A DNA stretch of 64,000 bases from NCBI GenBank assembly GCA_903813345.2, contig CAIIXF020000002.1, positions 21,094,455-21,158,454 of the forward strand. The letters run 5' to 3'. This stretch comes from Owenia fusiformis. Its lineage: Eukaryota; Annelida; Polychaeta; Sabellida; Oweniidae. The notes beneath the pieces are model-generated. The model had not been told where the DNA came from, did not search any database, and saw only the letters and a program-made list of their open reading frames with translations. The stretch's first letter is position 1, and every line of letters starts with the position of its first letter. This document shows positions 34,880 to 49,300 of the stretch, in pieces. The translations under genes were made by a program, and so were the position numbers.

Positions 34880-37240
34880 CACGACAGTAAAGTTGAGTGT
34901 AGAAAATAGTGCTACAACAAAAGATGGGTAGTTTTAAATTAATTAATTAATTGCAAGTCGTCCTATCAGAATAATAATGTCCCAACTTACATTTTTCACA
35001 ACTGAGAATTTTTGAAAGTTTAGACATCTATAACTTCAATAGTATCTGTCTGTCATGTGTGAAATTTTTAAAATTGTTTTTGTCATAAATATGTGAAAAT
35101 ATACTAAAAAAAATCATGAATTTTAAGATTTTCTAGAGCAGTTTTTTAGCATATTAAAAAGTGAGATAGGACAATTCAATTTCCAATTTTTCTCAACATT
35201 GAAAGATTAAAGATGAGGTATGTCCAAATATATGGATTTTCAATACACAGAACTTTTACATATATCAGGTGTCCAAAAAAGTGAGCCGCTTTTTGTTATG
35301 TATTTTCTCAGCAATAGAAATATGAGACTATTTCAATAAAAACATAAATAAAGTTCTTAGTGACCGCAGGGAAGTTACGCTTTCTTTTTTGATAATTATG
35401 GATGGGCGTCTAGTGTCGAACGTGCAACATCAATGAGCAGTATTTATAGTAAATAAATGAATAAAAATACAAAAATCTAACGGGCGATCGAAATAGGGAT
35501 TTGATATTTTTTACTTACATCCTTCACATTGATGTCACAATCGATCTGTTGTTCAGGTGAGCCACGTGTGTATACTTTGATCAGATCGATGCTTGAAAAT
35601 ATTACAACTGAATGACCAAAGTGAACATCAGCGCGAGCGTGCAGCTCTTTTCCAGTATGGCCATCCTAAACGCTGAATTTCAAACAAATAAATTGTGAAA
35701 TAAATGTATTTAGAATTCAAAGTGAAGACTTAACCCTATTATCCTAGCACTTTTAGAAAGAAATTTATAGTCATCCCTTTAAGCCCAATGAACAAGAAAA
35801 TATAGTTTGTTTTTGCACACATTCTGATCCTTGCAATCGACATGGATCTCACGTAGATCGAATGCACTTAGCTATCCACGTGAATACAACTCACGTAACA
35901 GGCCGGCCACTGTGTTCTTGTGTCCGTGTCGGCCTTCATTTAGTCCGGGCATTTAGTCCTTAGGAAAGATGTAAACATTCTTCCGTTTGGCTATTTGGCG
36001 AGTAAGCTTACTTTTATAGCACCTACGGCAATCTATGAAAAGTCGTGTTTAACAATAATATTCAACATTTCATCGCCTTGATGAGTCACATAAAATTCAT
36101 TCATATTGACAATAGCCAGGCCCATGGCAGATTCTGTAGTTGTTGTTAGGAGCCAGGGGATGTATTAATTTCAGTGTTATTTCACTATGGGTCTCCAGGC
36201 TACTGTACGTTATAATATATACATTTACTTTTGATCTCAAAGAAAACCAAAATAAAACGTAAACCAGTTGCAACATGAGGCAAAAAATGACGTAATTTTT
36301 CGTTTATTTGGAAGGGGCTAACCCGGTTTTGTACAGCTGAAATGGGTTGTTTGAATGGATAATTAATAACCCATAAAAACGTACAGGTATTGTGTAAAAA
36401 CGATTTTTACCCTTGTAAGACCGATTTTTTTAATGTGCTAATTGTAGTCGAGTTTCTGCAAGGAGTTCTAGACAAGACAGGTTCTTAAAAATATCTTTCT
36501 TCAAAATGTTTGCAGCCTTTAAGATCTATCTTAATATGATATTATACTAGTTTATAATTTCCGATTTTCATCATAGTCTAAAAGTGGACTTCCGTTTAGT
36601 TCAGTATTTATCGTCTGGTCAGGTCAGACATATAGATACATATTTCTGTTCAGTAAAAGAGAAATCACAAACAAGGAGACTCTTCATGCCCGGCAGCTTT
36701 TGGTAGATCTAGCGGGGAAGGTTCCCCCGGCGCCCACGGCCATGCTAAACCAACTCCCATGCAATGTAACGTTTTGAGTCAACAAATCAACCTTCTACCT
36801 TGAAATAAAAAGAAATCCTCCATTTAGTCTACCATAATATCAAAGATTTTGATGTCTACTAGGGGCACAACCAATTGATCCTTCCGCCGGAGTGAGGAAT
36901 AGATGGCATTTTGATTTATTTGAAAAATTTTCACCGTTTTGACCTCCCTCCCATCTGTCAAAATCAGAATGACAATTTTTGACATTTTCTCAGTATAGAT
37001 GGCGTATTCAACAGGCGAGATCTTTTGATTTTCGTTGGGAGTTTTGATTATTATAACTTTTTCCACTGACAGAGGACATGCTTGGGTATGATTGATAGCA
37101 AAACATGGCCACAATAAAGTCTAAATGACAGATCATTTGCATTGGAAAACGCATGATAGCATTTGGTTGTGTTACCCCGTCTCCCGACCCCGGGAATTGT
37201 TTTGTTAAACTGCACGAAAATAACTATTCCCGGGAAATTT
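34880..37240. other. Intergenic, no gene recognised
   Basis: AT-rich. A segment at 35268 (caggtgtccaaaaaagtgag) resembles a mariner-type end, but no partner was found. A 96-codon minus-strand frame at 36824-37114 has no recognisable domain. Confidence 0.45.
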
Positions 37241-37250
37241 CACATCCGGT

Positions 37251-37268
37251 TGCGCATGCGTATAAAAG
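37251..37268 (+). promoter_or_regulatory. EIF5B: EIF5B core promoter: NRF1-like site and TATA box
   Basis: tgcgcatgcg, which matches the core of the palindromic NRF1 site GCGCATGCGC, is directly followed by tataaaag at 37261-37268. This is 114 bp before the start codon, fitting a short 5' UTR. NRF1-like sites are common in housekeeping promoters. No expression data. Confidence 0.55.
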
Positions 37269-37381
37269 AATAAAAATCTGCGAAATTTCCAGATTTTATC
37301 ATAAAACAGCTGTTTTCTTACCGTTAGGGGTATACAAACAGTTAAAATTAATGATCAAGTTATCCAGATATATACGTCATA

Positions 37382-40300
37382 ATGGGAAAGCCAAAGAAGG
37401 GGAAGAAGGGACACCAGGATGATGATTTGTGAGTAGAAAAGAACACGTGGTTTGAGAAAAAATTTCGAAAATCACATTTTCATTCATTCATTCCGATCAT
37501 AGTCTCATTCATTCAGATCACAAATGTAACAATTCACTGATTAGTTTTACGATGTGAGTCAATGATGATATCTGCTCTAATATAATCCAGACATGTTTTA
37601 CTTTTTGAGATTTTATTTTCATCTGACAACAAAAATACTGATATGTTGTCTTTGATCATTGATTGCACCATATGATGCAATATCTACCACTCAGGAATCT
37701 GAAGTGTCCTCTATCCGGATCTGTGTCTGTGTCTTATTTCGCCATCTTAGTTGTCTAAAATAGGTTATGTCTCTCACCCCAGAGTTTCTCTTGAAACACA
37801 TAGATGAACCCAGTTTACGCAGTAAAATAAAGTTTCTTATGTTTTATATTTATCTTGTTTTGTTACATCCATTATTCACTCATTTGCATGAGTAAGTAGC
37901 TAAGATAGTATTTACATATACACTAGGCATTTGTACATTAGGGGATTTAAATATTTTATAACGTATGCCAAGGCCTCAGCCACATAGTGTCATTTCAAAC
38001 ATGTGTCTAATTTACAATTTTACTGCTGTAGTAGTGACAGTGAAGTGGTAGACCCAGTAGCCGCTGCTGAAGATGATGAAGTCCAGCAGCCTGCCAGCAA
38101 ACCAGCAGCTAAGAAGGGAAAGAAGGGCAGAAAGAAGAAGGATGATGACTGGTACGTACTGATACGTAAGAAGTACCCCCATAAATGTGGGGTTATTTTG
38201 AGGTTCTTTGATATTTAGGACATTTATTTCTCAAAATAACCCCACAACGTTTAGGCTTTGATTCTTTGCGGTTTTTTCACATGATTTGAAGATTCAAGTT
38301 CTGACAATATCGGCAGTTTTTCCAATATAATGAGCGATCAATCAGTCGAAACAATGGTTTATAACTGGAACAATTTGCTGTAATATTTGACTCTCGAAAT
38401 CTATTCAAATTTTGGCCATTTTCGCGCGTTGCATTTTGGGTGGAATTATGTGGTAGATGGAAAACTTAACAGTGCCAAATACCCTGCGTGCAGAGTCTAG
38501 TTAAACTACACTCTGCCTAGTAGAGACCATATTACAGTTTAGTAGCCCCGCCCCCACGATGGTACCGGTGACAGTTTTGGTAAATCACATTTGACTTACG
38601 CGCTGACCTTCCACCAATCAGCGAGCTTGAAGAAATATACGCCAAATCCGTTCTAATTAAATATGCGCAAGTCATTGGTCAATTCCGGGCTCAACGATGA
38701 CGTCAGAAGGAATGACCAGGTTTATTTTAGTTTGAAAGAGTGAAGACGAAGCTCTCTTTTTAGAAGTGAAGTCAAATGAATGCAAAGGGTAAGTGCCAAA
38801 CGAAATCACCTGTCAAATTAATAACAAAATTATTGCTTATGCCTAAGTTCAGGAAAACAAAGGCCGTAGACGTTACAGCGGCCAAACTTGAGGTTGACAG
38901 TCCTTTTATTACACCCCGGAAGGTGAAAATCATTTTTCAAAATTTCCCTCCATTTTTACTTTTGGATTTCGTATTTAAGCGAAGTTTGTTATTTAGATAA
39001 AAAATATCGACTGCGCATGCCCGAAGTACAAATTTGAAAAACTTTTTCGAAATATCGTCACTCTCAAATTAAATCGTCATTACAAGAATGAATACAACAC
39101 TTAGAGGGCTATATTTGGTAGCATGTTGAAGATTAATGTCTTGTCGATACGAAAAACATAAAAAGGTGAGTAAATTCTAAAAATATTAGTACAAATTCTA
39201 TGTGTATCAAGAATTTGATTTTTTTTAGCAAATCCCCAAAGAATCAAAGCCTAAACTTTGTGGGGTTATTTTGAGTAACAAATGTCCTAAATATTAAAAA
39301 TCCTCAAAATAACCCCACATTTATGGGGGTAGTAAGAAGGGGACTAATACAAATAAATGATGTAAAGACAAACCTCTAGGTTCATTCTGGGGTATTTTTC
39401 CTTTTGTACTATTGATTGTAGAATTTTGATATGTGAAAAAGTGGTGAGTAGTTAATAAAAATTCCCCAAAAATGATATTGGCAATTAACAAGAGAGCTGT
39501 GATATTTTTTAGAATAGATTTGAAAATTTCTATGACTTAAAGGCCCACTATGCTTAAAGGAATATTCCTTGCCAGACCCTTTCTCTCTTGATATGGTAGC
39601 TATAATCATATATATAGTTTCCATATTTAGCAAAACATGGGAAAAAGTTTTAATATGGTCAATATTGATCATTTAAAAATCTAGTGCTTATTTCCAGTGA
39701 GCTGCCATCTTTTAAGATTTCTTGCAGGAAGTGATGTCATCAACTCTCAACTTCTATAACCTTACCCATAACAGTATAGTAAAGTAGCACAAAATCACTT
39801 CTAGACAAGTGATCATTACTTTCTGTGCAAGAATATTTTCAGGGCTTGTCAACTTAGAATAAAAGAAGAGATTTTCAGGAGGATTAAATAAGATACAAAG
39901 TTGAAAAAGAATATTTAGCTGGTTTTGTAATTCAAATTTTACTTCTCATTGAAATCAATTGTAATATATACAGAATATCACAAGTTCTATGATACGATAC
40001 ATAATTATCATCTTCATTTTGAGCAATTATGTTTATTTACCTCATGATATGATACAATTGGTCAATTTGTTATATATTTATAGGGAAGATGATGTTGCTA
40101 AGGAGATTGCAGCCTTGGCAATGGAGCAGAACCAAGGTAACGATGACATCACAAATGGTGATGCAGATGAAGAGATTCCAGAACCAGTCAAAAAGACAAA
40201 GGTACATATAGATGGCAGTCTGATTTAAACTTGCTCCATAGATATTAAGATAATTAATAATTCTCTGCAATCTTGGGAATGATACCACAAGTTAAACATA

Positions 40301-43300
40301 ATTTTAGATTTATTTCTCAACTTCTATGTCACCACCAAGTAGATGTGACATTTTGTTAAAGCTTTCATATTTTGTGTTCGATATCGGCATTCTTTATCCA
40401 GTTAATATTGTCATGCTTTTGTATTGCAACCAGGTGATGACATTTTGTCATGGTTGTACCTTGTCTTAGATTTGTCATTTAGATTTACACAAGAATTACA
40501 CTTTAGTACTGTAGCCAGAGTGGAGGCCTGTTTGGCCCCTTGGTCAAAGATTCTTTCAAAATCATGCAGTTTTTCATCATTCTGAGAATTTTTCAAGTAA
40601 TTTTGGGCAAAAGTTGTCAAATATGAACCCGGTGGAATTTTTTGAAAATTTGTTGTCAAATTTTTACTCTGCTTTCATGCCCAATCATTTCATTTTGCCC
40701 ATTTCACTTGCAGAAGAAAACAAGAAAAGGTGCTGCAGATGCTGATGACGAAAGCCCCGCTCCAGTTTCAGCGTTCGCCATGTTGAATATTGAAGATCCT
40801 GAATCAGGACCAGGAAGTGATGCTGACGACAGTCCATCCGAAGCGCCATCTATAAAGGAAAAGGCAGCACCTGTGAAACAAGCCAAAAAGAGCAAGAAGG
40901 ATAAAAAGAAACAGAAACAGCAAGAACAAGAAGATGATCTTGATGCCATTCTAGCCGAATTAGACAAACCTGTTGAAAAACCTAAAAGCAAAAAGGATAA
41001 AAAGAAACAAGAGACTGAAGAAAAACAAAACAATGAAACTGATGTGATTGAAAGTGAAACTAAAGTTGATGACTCTGAACATAAAGAGAATGATGATAAT
41101 GAAACCAAAATGAACGATACGAGTGATGTGGTTGAGGTGAAGGAACCTGAACCTGAAGAGGATGTGGATGGTGATGATAAGGATGATGATGGTGATGATA
41201 AGGATCATGAAGGAGATGAAGGGGGGTTCAAAATAAAAACTGCTGCTCAAAAGAAGAAAGAGAAGAAAGAGAGAGAAAAGAAGAAAAAAGCAGAGCAAAA
41301 AGCAAAGGTAAAATTATCAGAGTAGAAACGCAAGGGTTGTCACAATTTGTGAGGAAAATATTTTAATGAATAAGCTTTTTGACTTTTGTTTATTATAGTT
41401 AGCAAACGGTGGACTTTTGGAATCCTAAATAAGTTTCTCTTAATGACCTCCTCAATTTTGCTCAATGTCTTATTCAGATTATCATTAGTATAATTTATGA
41501 TTAAATAAAACTTAAATTTGAGAACATTTATTCTGAATAGGAGGCCAGTAAGAAATCTAAAGCATCAACACCAGCAGAGGAAGCCAAAGTTGAGGAAGAA
41601 GCAAAACAAATGACTCCTGATGCAGATGCTACAGCTACTGCTAAAGAGTCAACACCCACAGGTGAGAAAAGTAATATTTTAGTATGTAGCTACGGAGAGT
41701 AGGTTAGTTCAAAAGTGTTTTAGCTGCATTATGACATGTAATTTAATTTGCAAAGTATTTGCAAGTACAGTGAAACCTGTTAAGTGGAACACCTCTGTTA
41801 GTGTAACCAGAGTCCCAAGACCAACTGACTTAATGTTTATTGAACCTCTGTAAATAGAACACCACACCTCCAAAGTGGAACATCTCTAAAAGTAGAACAC
41901 CTCTATTACTGGAACATTTTTCAAAGTCCCAAGACCAACTGGCTTAATGATAAATGAACCTCCATAAGTGGAACACTTCCCAAGTGTAACACTTTTTAGA
42001 AGCACCAAATGTGTTTCACTTATATTTATATGACTCAGTGCGATTAATAAAATGCAAGCATTTCTCACAAACAGATCCCCAATCTATTCATGTATTGATA
42101 CATTATATGCCTTATATGGGAATATGCACAACCTGTGCCACCCATTTCATGTAAATTTTATACCGTCTTAGGAATATGCATGTATGAATTTCTGATATTC
42201 TTAAAATTGTAAAACTTCTTTTTTTTGTAAATATTTTATATGTTTAATTTGTCATGAATAACATTGATTGGTTGTAAAATGCTACAGAAGAAGCTACTAA
42301 AGAGACCACTGCTGCCGATGATGAAGCTGCAGAAGGAGAAAAGGATGAAGGTGGAGAAGAGGAGAGTAGCAGTAGTAAGAAGAAGAAAGACAAGAAGAAG
42401 AAAAAGAAGAAAGGGGAGGAAAAAGAAGAGAAGAAAAAACCTGGGAGAGGGCAGGTAAATGTTTTTGTATAAGAGTTATTCTAATTTAGATATCTCATCT
42501 TTAACCATCATGTAAACTTACAGTTTTGCAACAATTGAATTCATTAAGAAGAATTATATTTCATGTTTCTTGCAGAAGCTTTTTTAAAGTTGTCCAATTC
42601 ATTTTCTGTCTTTGTTTAAAGAATGACTTGATTCTGTGTATGCTAAAAAAGATTTGAGCCTGATTACATCAAAGATTTGTTTATTTTAAAGCTTGCAGCA
42701 ATGAAAGAAGCACTTCAAAGAGTTCGCGAAGAGGAGGAAAGACTCCAGCGAGAAGAGGAAGAGAGAATTAAACGCGAAGAAGAGGAACTTGCTCGCAAGA
42801 TTGAAGAAGAAAAACAAGAAAAGGAACGAAAAGAGAGGAAAAAATTGAAAGAGAAGGAGAAGAAAGATCGTTTGAAAGCTGAAGGAAAATTATTGACGAA
42901 TAAACAGAAAGAAGCGCAGAGAAGAGCTCAGCAGATGTTGGAGTCCATGAAAGCCCAAGGTAAGTACTTAGTAAAGATGTCCCCCTGCTAGTGCTGAATG
43001 TCCATTCTCTAAGATTTGAATACAGTGTATGAGGTGTCTCAAACCTGTGCATTGCCATTTCATTTGTATATATTTTGCCAAAAAATGCTTATTATACAGC
43101 TATACATAAATTGTCATTTTATTGTTGTTATTTTTTTATTATTCAAAAGTGGAATGTTCACCTGCTATTTACTCTTGCAAATAAATCTTCGACTATGACA
43201 AATAAAATAAGATGATCGGTTTTATCACTCAGGCTTGGAGCTTCCCTCCAAAGAAGATATTCCCAAAAGAAAGCCAATCTATGGTAAGAAAAAGAAGCAG

Positions 43301-46300
43301 CCACAGCAAGTAAAGACAGATGAAAAAAGCCCATCTCCCACAGGAGACATGGAGAGTAGTTCTGCTACAGAGACCCCCAATGTTACACCTGCTCAAACAC
43401 CTGTAGAAGAGAAAGATATCGCTGGTTCATGGGATCAGGATGAGGATGAGCCATTGGACGATTGGGAAAAGATTGGGGAGGAGGAAACTAAAAAAGAAGA
43501 GCCAAAGGCTGTTACAGGTTAGTGTCCTCTTAGATTTCTAGCTTCTGTCAAAAGGAGGAAATACCCCAGAATTCATAGTTGTACCTATCTCCATGTTGAT
43601 GAGTCTTTCATATTCATTAGATGGAGTTTTATATATTGGCTGTGCTATAATAGTGAAAAAGAAAATATTTTCAATATGGAAACATGCAAAGAGGATTGTG
43701 AAACAAAAATTGGCTGATGCAATTTCCAAGGGATCAATGTCGGGGATGCTTATTTTTGGGTTCCAGACACCCCCCCCCCCCCCCTAACTGATAATATATA
43801 GCTTATTTGGTGACATTCTTCATTAATCTATTTTCCTTTTTAGTAACAGTTGAACCAAAGAAGGAGAAAGTTGCCATAGAAGCCAAGACAACAAAAACTG
43901 AAGAAGATGATGATGAAGACGAGGATAACTCTGAGGAGGATTCAGATGATGAGGACTCATCAGATGATGAAGAGAGTGACTCATCTGATGAAGAAGCTAC
44001 TGCCAGGGAAAAAGCAATCTCCAGGATCATGGTCAGTATTATAAACCTTTAGCGTGATTAAAACTTCAATATTGTGATCTAACTGTGATATAAAACATGT
44101 TACTTTTCAAATCGGATATAAAGGAATGATGTTAAATAATAAAAATCCTATAATTCAGAATTTTGGGTAAATGTTATTCTGTGCTATATTTCCAGTCTGT
44201 TTCCGTTTTACAATTGAATGGGACCTTTTCATCAAACGTTTAGCTTTGAAAATACATTTCATTTTAATTGTTTTAGAAACGGCACACAGATGCAGAGAAA
44301 AAGAGAACTACCGATAAGCTACGAGCCCCAGTTGTATGTGTGTTAGGCCATGTAGACACAGGAAAAACTAAAATATTGGACAAGGTATGTTTGAATAAAT
44401 ATTTTCGAAGCAGAGTTTTTAGGGTTCAGGAAAAATCAGGAAGGGACAAAATGTATCCATGATCAGCAAAATCTCAAGAAATTCGGAAATTGTCGTCAAA
44501 TGATTTGGAGAGTCAGAGAGTGATCTATAATACTTGGCAGTGATTATATTTTTAAATGAATGTGTTTGTAAATTGTGTCCCAAGTAACTTAGTCTATGCA
44601 AAAACATGAGATAACTTAAACATAACACAATTGTTTTGTGTTCCAGCTACGACGTACAAATGTTCAAGATGGAGAAGCGGGTGGTATCACACAGCAGATA
44701 GGAGCAACAAATTGTCCCGCATCTGCAATCAAGGAGAAAACATCCATGTGTAAAGAGGTATGTTTTACATGAGGCTTTAAAGATAAGTTATTTGAATAAT
44801 TCAGAAGGTTTTTACTATTAAATTTGCCATGTATAATGAATGTGGCATGCTTCATTAATCACAAAAGTGTTATTATGAACAAGAGGAAATTTCCCAGAAT
44901 TCATAGATGATCATGTCTCTATGTAAAGATGAACCTCCCCTCTTATCATTTACTTCATATAATTTTTTTTGAAAAATAGGGATTAGCCCCCTTAATGTTA
45001 TAGGAATAAATTTATTAGCTGTACAGAATTTGATTTATTTCAGCCCTATTTTATGAATAAAGAAAATATTACCTTTGCTTTTAGTTTGCCAAAAAAGATC
45101 TGAAAATACCAGGTTTGCTTATAATTGACACACCAGGCCACGAGTCTTTCAGGTAAGCATAAAGGCATAAAATGAGAATATCTTGGAAACAGAAATATTA
45201 AAGGGAGAAAAGCAATAAACCCTAAAGAATTTGAATTCATAATGATATGTGACTAACACACCCAAAAGAAATTTCTCGCCTAATGACCTTATAAGCAGTA
45301 TGACAAGTTTCATATTGAATGAACTGCTTGTTTGTGCAACACTGCAATCCTTGCAGAACTTGTTTCTGTTGCTAATTATGTTGTAGTAATCCTCCAAGAA
45401 ATGAACATGGATTGCTCGACATTGCTATCCTGGTAGTAGATAACGTTGACATTAAACTATTGCTCATTTTATTGTAACCATCCCAAGTCATCTGATTTGT
45501 GTAACATTGCTTTCCTGGTAGTAGATATCGTTGACATTAAACTGTCGCTCATTCTGTTGCAACAATCCCAAGTCATCTGATTTATGCAACATTGCTATCC
45601 TGGTAGTATATATCTGATTTAAACTTGCTATTTTTGTTACACTAACTTACGGACACGTGGATCTGAATTGTTCGACATTGCTATCCAGTAGAAAATTTCT
45701 GATTTAAAATTTATTTCTGTTGCAGCAACTTGCGGACACGTGGATCTGGATTGTGCGACATTGCTATCCTCGTAGTAGATATTATGCATGGCATTGAACC
45801 TCAGACTATTGAATCTATAGGACTACTAAAATCACGGAAAACTCCTTTCATAGTAGCCCTTAACAAGGTAAGAACATCATAACATTACATCTACATTTTA
45901 TTCAACATAATTTTAATATATGGTTCACATATGACAACTGCAGAAAAAAACATCACGTCAAAGTCTAGGAAACTTGGTTGTAAACCAGCATCTCCAATAG
46001 AGCTAAATCCTGTAGTGGCCGTACGTTTTGAAACATCAAGACACATGTTGACAATGAAGACCCCTTCTACTCACCGCTGTATGTTTATTATTGTAGATTG
46101 ACAGGTTGTATGGATGGAAGCCTAACCCACATTCTGATGTTCAAAACTGCATCAAGAAACAAGGGAAAAACACCAGGGATGAATTTGAAGAGAGAGTGGC
46201 AGAAGTTGTTGTACAATTTGCAGAGCAGGTATGGCAAGCTAATAAAAAATATTAAAGGGAAATTTATCATGAGAGTGAAAGATAGCTCTATTTAACCTTT

Positions 46301-49300
46301 TGATGTCACCACCACACAGCCACTTTTTGGGATGGCAGTCGATGGTTGGTGTTTGACAGTTGGTGTTTGGTGGTTGGTGTTTAGTATCTGTAAAGATTTT
46401 CAGGTGGTGTGATTTTTTACATGTTAAGTTCTTGTTGATCTATATTTTTGAGAATGAACATTGATACCAAAACAGTTTGTCTGTCTATATTCTATACTTG
46501 TCCAATGATTTAATCAGAATGTTTGAAATTACCTTCTACAATGTCCATATAAAGACTTTCTTAAACATGTCCTATGAAGTTAAAAAAAGGTTGTGAAAAG
46601 AAGAAAATAGTTTTGTTATCTAAAGACTGTTTTATTTCTAGAGTCTGAATGCGACATTATTTTACGATAACAAAAACCCGAGAGAGTTTGTGTCGATGGT
46701 GCCAACATCAGCGCACTCTGGTGATGGAATGGGCAATCTAGTTGCGTTAATCTGTGAACTTTGTCAATCGATGCTTGCAAAGAAACTGTCATATTCTGAG
46801 GAACTTCAAGCCACAGTAATGGAGGTAAGGCAATGTTTTGCAATAAATGGTACACAATTGTTTTCAAGATAGTTATAAATTTAATTTTAATGATCTGTAT
46901 AATTGAAAATGTTATGACACGAATAGCAATGAATTTTACACAATTTTTTTCTTTTAGATGGTGGTAAATTCTATTTCAATAACTTGTAGTATAACCTGTA
47001 TATTTTGAAAATGTTATGACACAAATGGCAAGAAATGCTACATGATTGTTCTCACTTAGTTGGTGATAAAACTTCATTACAATAACCAGAATGACCTATT
47101 TTTATAGTCTCCAACTTCTTTGTGGTGAATGTTCGGTGGTCAATGTCTGTAACAAATTCTTACAACTTCTTAACCATTGGCAGCTGGTGACATTTTGTCA
47201 TGTTAATGCCTTGTTTAGAATTGTATGACATACCTTATAGAATATTTTTATTCGTTACAGGTTAAGGAAATCTCTGGACTGGGTACAACATTAGACGTAA
47301 TTCTTGTAAATGGCAATATACGAGAAGGTGACACCATCGTGGTAGCTGGCACCCAGGGACCTATTGTGACGTCAATAAGAGGATGCTTACTTCCCCCTGC
47401 AATGAAGGAACTGAGAGTCAAGGTATCATTCATTTAAAATTAACACTATTTTGAAGTAAGAGATGATTTCAGTCAATCAATTTAACAAAACTAAAAGCTG
47501 ATCAATTCATTTAACTCATAATTTATAGGACATATGATGTCACAGTAAAAAGAATTGAATCAGAGCTCTATAAATGAGTATGTGAGACTATTTAATTATC
47601 CCATCGAACGAAGTTCGGAGGGATATAGGGAACGCCTCCGTCCGTCCGTACGTACGTCCGTCCGTACGTCCGGGCAATAACTCAAATACCGTTGGCCCGA
47701 TTTTGTTCATATTTTGTACACATATACCCTATGGGGGTAGAAGTTCTGCTCGAAAGCCGATTTTCAAAATGGCCGCTCATTTCAAAATGGCGGCCATTTT
47801 AGTGCCGATTTTACAGTAATTTAGGTGCAATATGTAAAACTGTAATAGCAATATGTTTTTAGTGTAAAAAAATTATAAAGGACATTAATAAAGCTACAAA
47901 TGTAGATATTAAAAAAGCACATGGCAGCCATCTTGAAAAATGGCGGCCTTTACTCGTTATTTTACGATTTTTGCTGTAACTGGAAAAGTAGTGGAGCGAT
48001 TTTGTTCATATTTGGTATGTGAATACTATAAACATTGCACACTGTCTAAAGACACTTTTGGTAGAAGGTGGCCATTTTGAAAAATGGCCGCCATTTTAAC
48101 ATATTTTACTATAACTCGAAAAGTAGTGGAGCGATTTTGTTCATATTTGGTATGTGAATACTATAAGCATGGCACACTGTCCTATGACACTTTTGGTACA
48201 AGGCGGCCATTTTGAAAAAAAATTTGAAAAATGGCCGCCATTTTAATGTATTTTACTATAACTCGAAAAGTAGTGGAGCGATTTTGTTCATATTTGGTAT
48301 GTGAATACTATAAGCATGGCACACTGTCCTATGACACTTTTGGTAGAAGGTGGCCATTTTGAAAAATGGCCGCCTTTTTAACGTATTTTACTCAGGAGGA
48401 GTGAGTAGCTCCCATAATTCTTTCATATTCTATCGTATTCGGGGATTCCCCATTACATCATCTCTTGCATCATCTCCAATCAAATTGCAGGATTCGATCA
48501 CGTGAACAATCATGGGCACATGCTCTCTCAGTGCTGCGCATGCGCAGAGTTAAATTTTAAATCGTGAGAATGGCGTTTACATCAGTTCAACATCGTCATT
48601 TCAAACCTACGGTAATACTATTGAAGTTACTCGATCCATACTTGTAGAAAATACTCATAAAACTACAGTGAACATTTGGAGATCCATTTCAACGGAAAAT
48701 TGAGGCCTGTTTATAAAATTTGTTTTCGAACGTGCTAATATGATAGGGCATCTTTGGGAAATCTCCCCCCCTGTATTTTACTATAACTCGAAAAGTAGTG
48801 GAGCGATTTTGTTTATATTTGGTATGTGAATACTAAAAGCATGACACACTGTCTATTGACACTTTAGGTAGTAGGCGGCCATTTTGAAAAATGGCCACCA
48901 TTTTTACATTTTTTACTATAACTCGAAAAGTAGTGGAGCGATTTTGTTCATATTTGATATGTGAATACTCTAAGCATGGCACATTGTCTAATAAAACTTT
49001 GGGGAGTAGTCGGCCATTTTGAAAAATGGCCACCATTTTTATGTGTGTTATTTTATAGGTATTATTTTTATAGGTGGCTACTTAAAAGCATATTATTTCT
49101 TCTGATGACAACTTGGCTAGTGAGCAACCATTTTGAAAATGGTGGCCTTTCTGGTGTGTTTTTATGATATTTGCTATACATTTCGTTTGTAAAAATGCCA
49201 GCCATTTCTGTTCGATGGGATTCGCTACGCTTTGGCGTTGCCGTTGTTCTGGTTGATAATAGATCTCCAAATAAAAATAGCTGTTTCTATTAGTTCGTTT

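Noticed and set aside
35268-35650. Possible mariner end (caggtgtccaaaaaagtgag)
   Set aside because: No inverted partner and no target duplication found nearby.
36824-37114. 96-codon minus-strand frame head-to-head with EIF5B
   Set aside because: No recognisable domain, no splice or promoter support, and no similarity to a family I know. Kept only as an intergenic note.
37153-37422. 89-codon plus-strand frame overlapping the EIF5B start
   Set aside because: It starts upstream of the TATA box and runs through the EIF5B start in another frame, so it would not be in the transcript.
38776-39000. 74-codon frame in the EIF5B intron 2 element
   Set aside because: No known transposase motif; too short and not conserved in any pattern I can see.
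40704-41298. 134- and 112-codon minus-strand Ser/Leu/Phe-rich frames
   Set aside because: Antisense shadows of the Lys/Glu/Asp-rich EIF5B exon 4.
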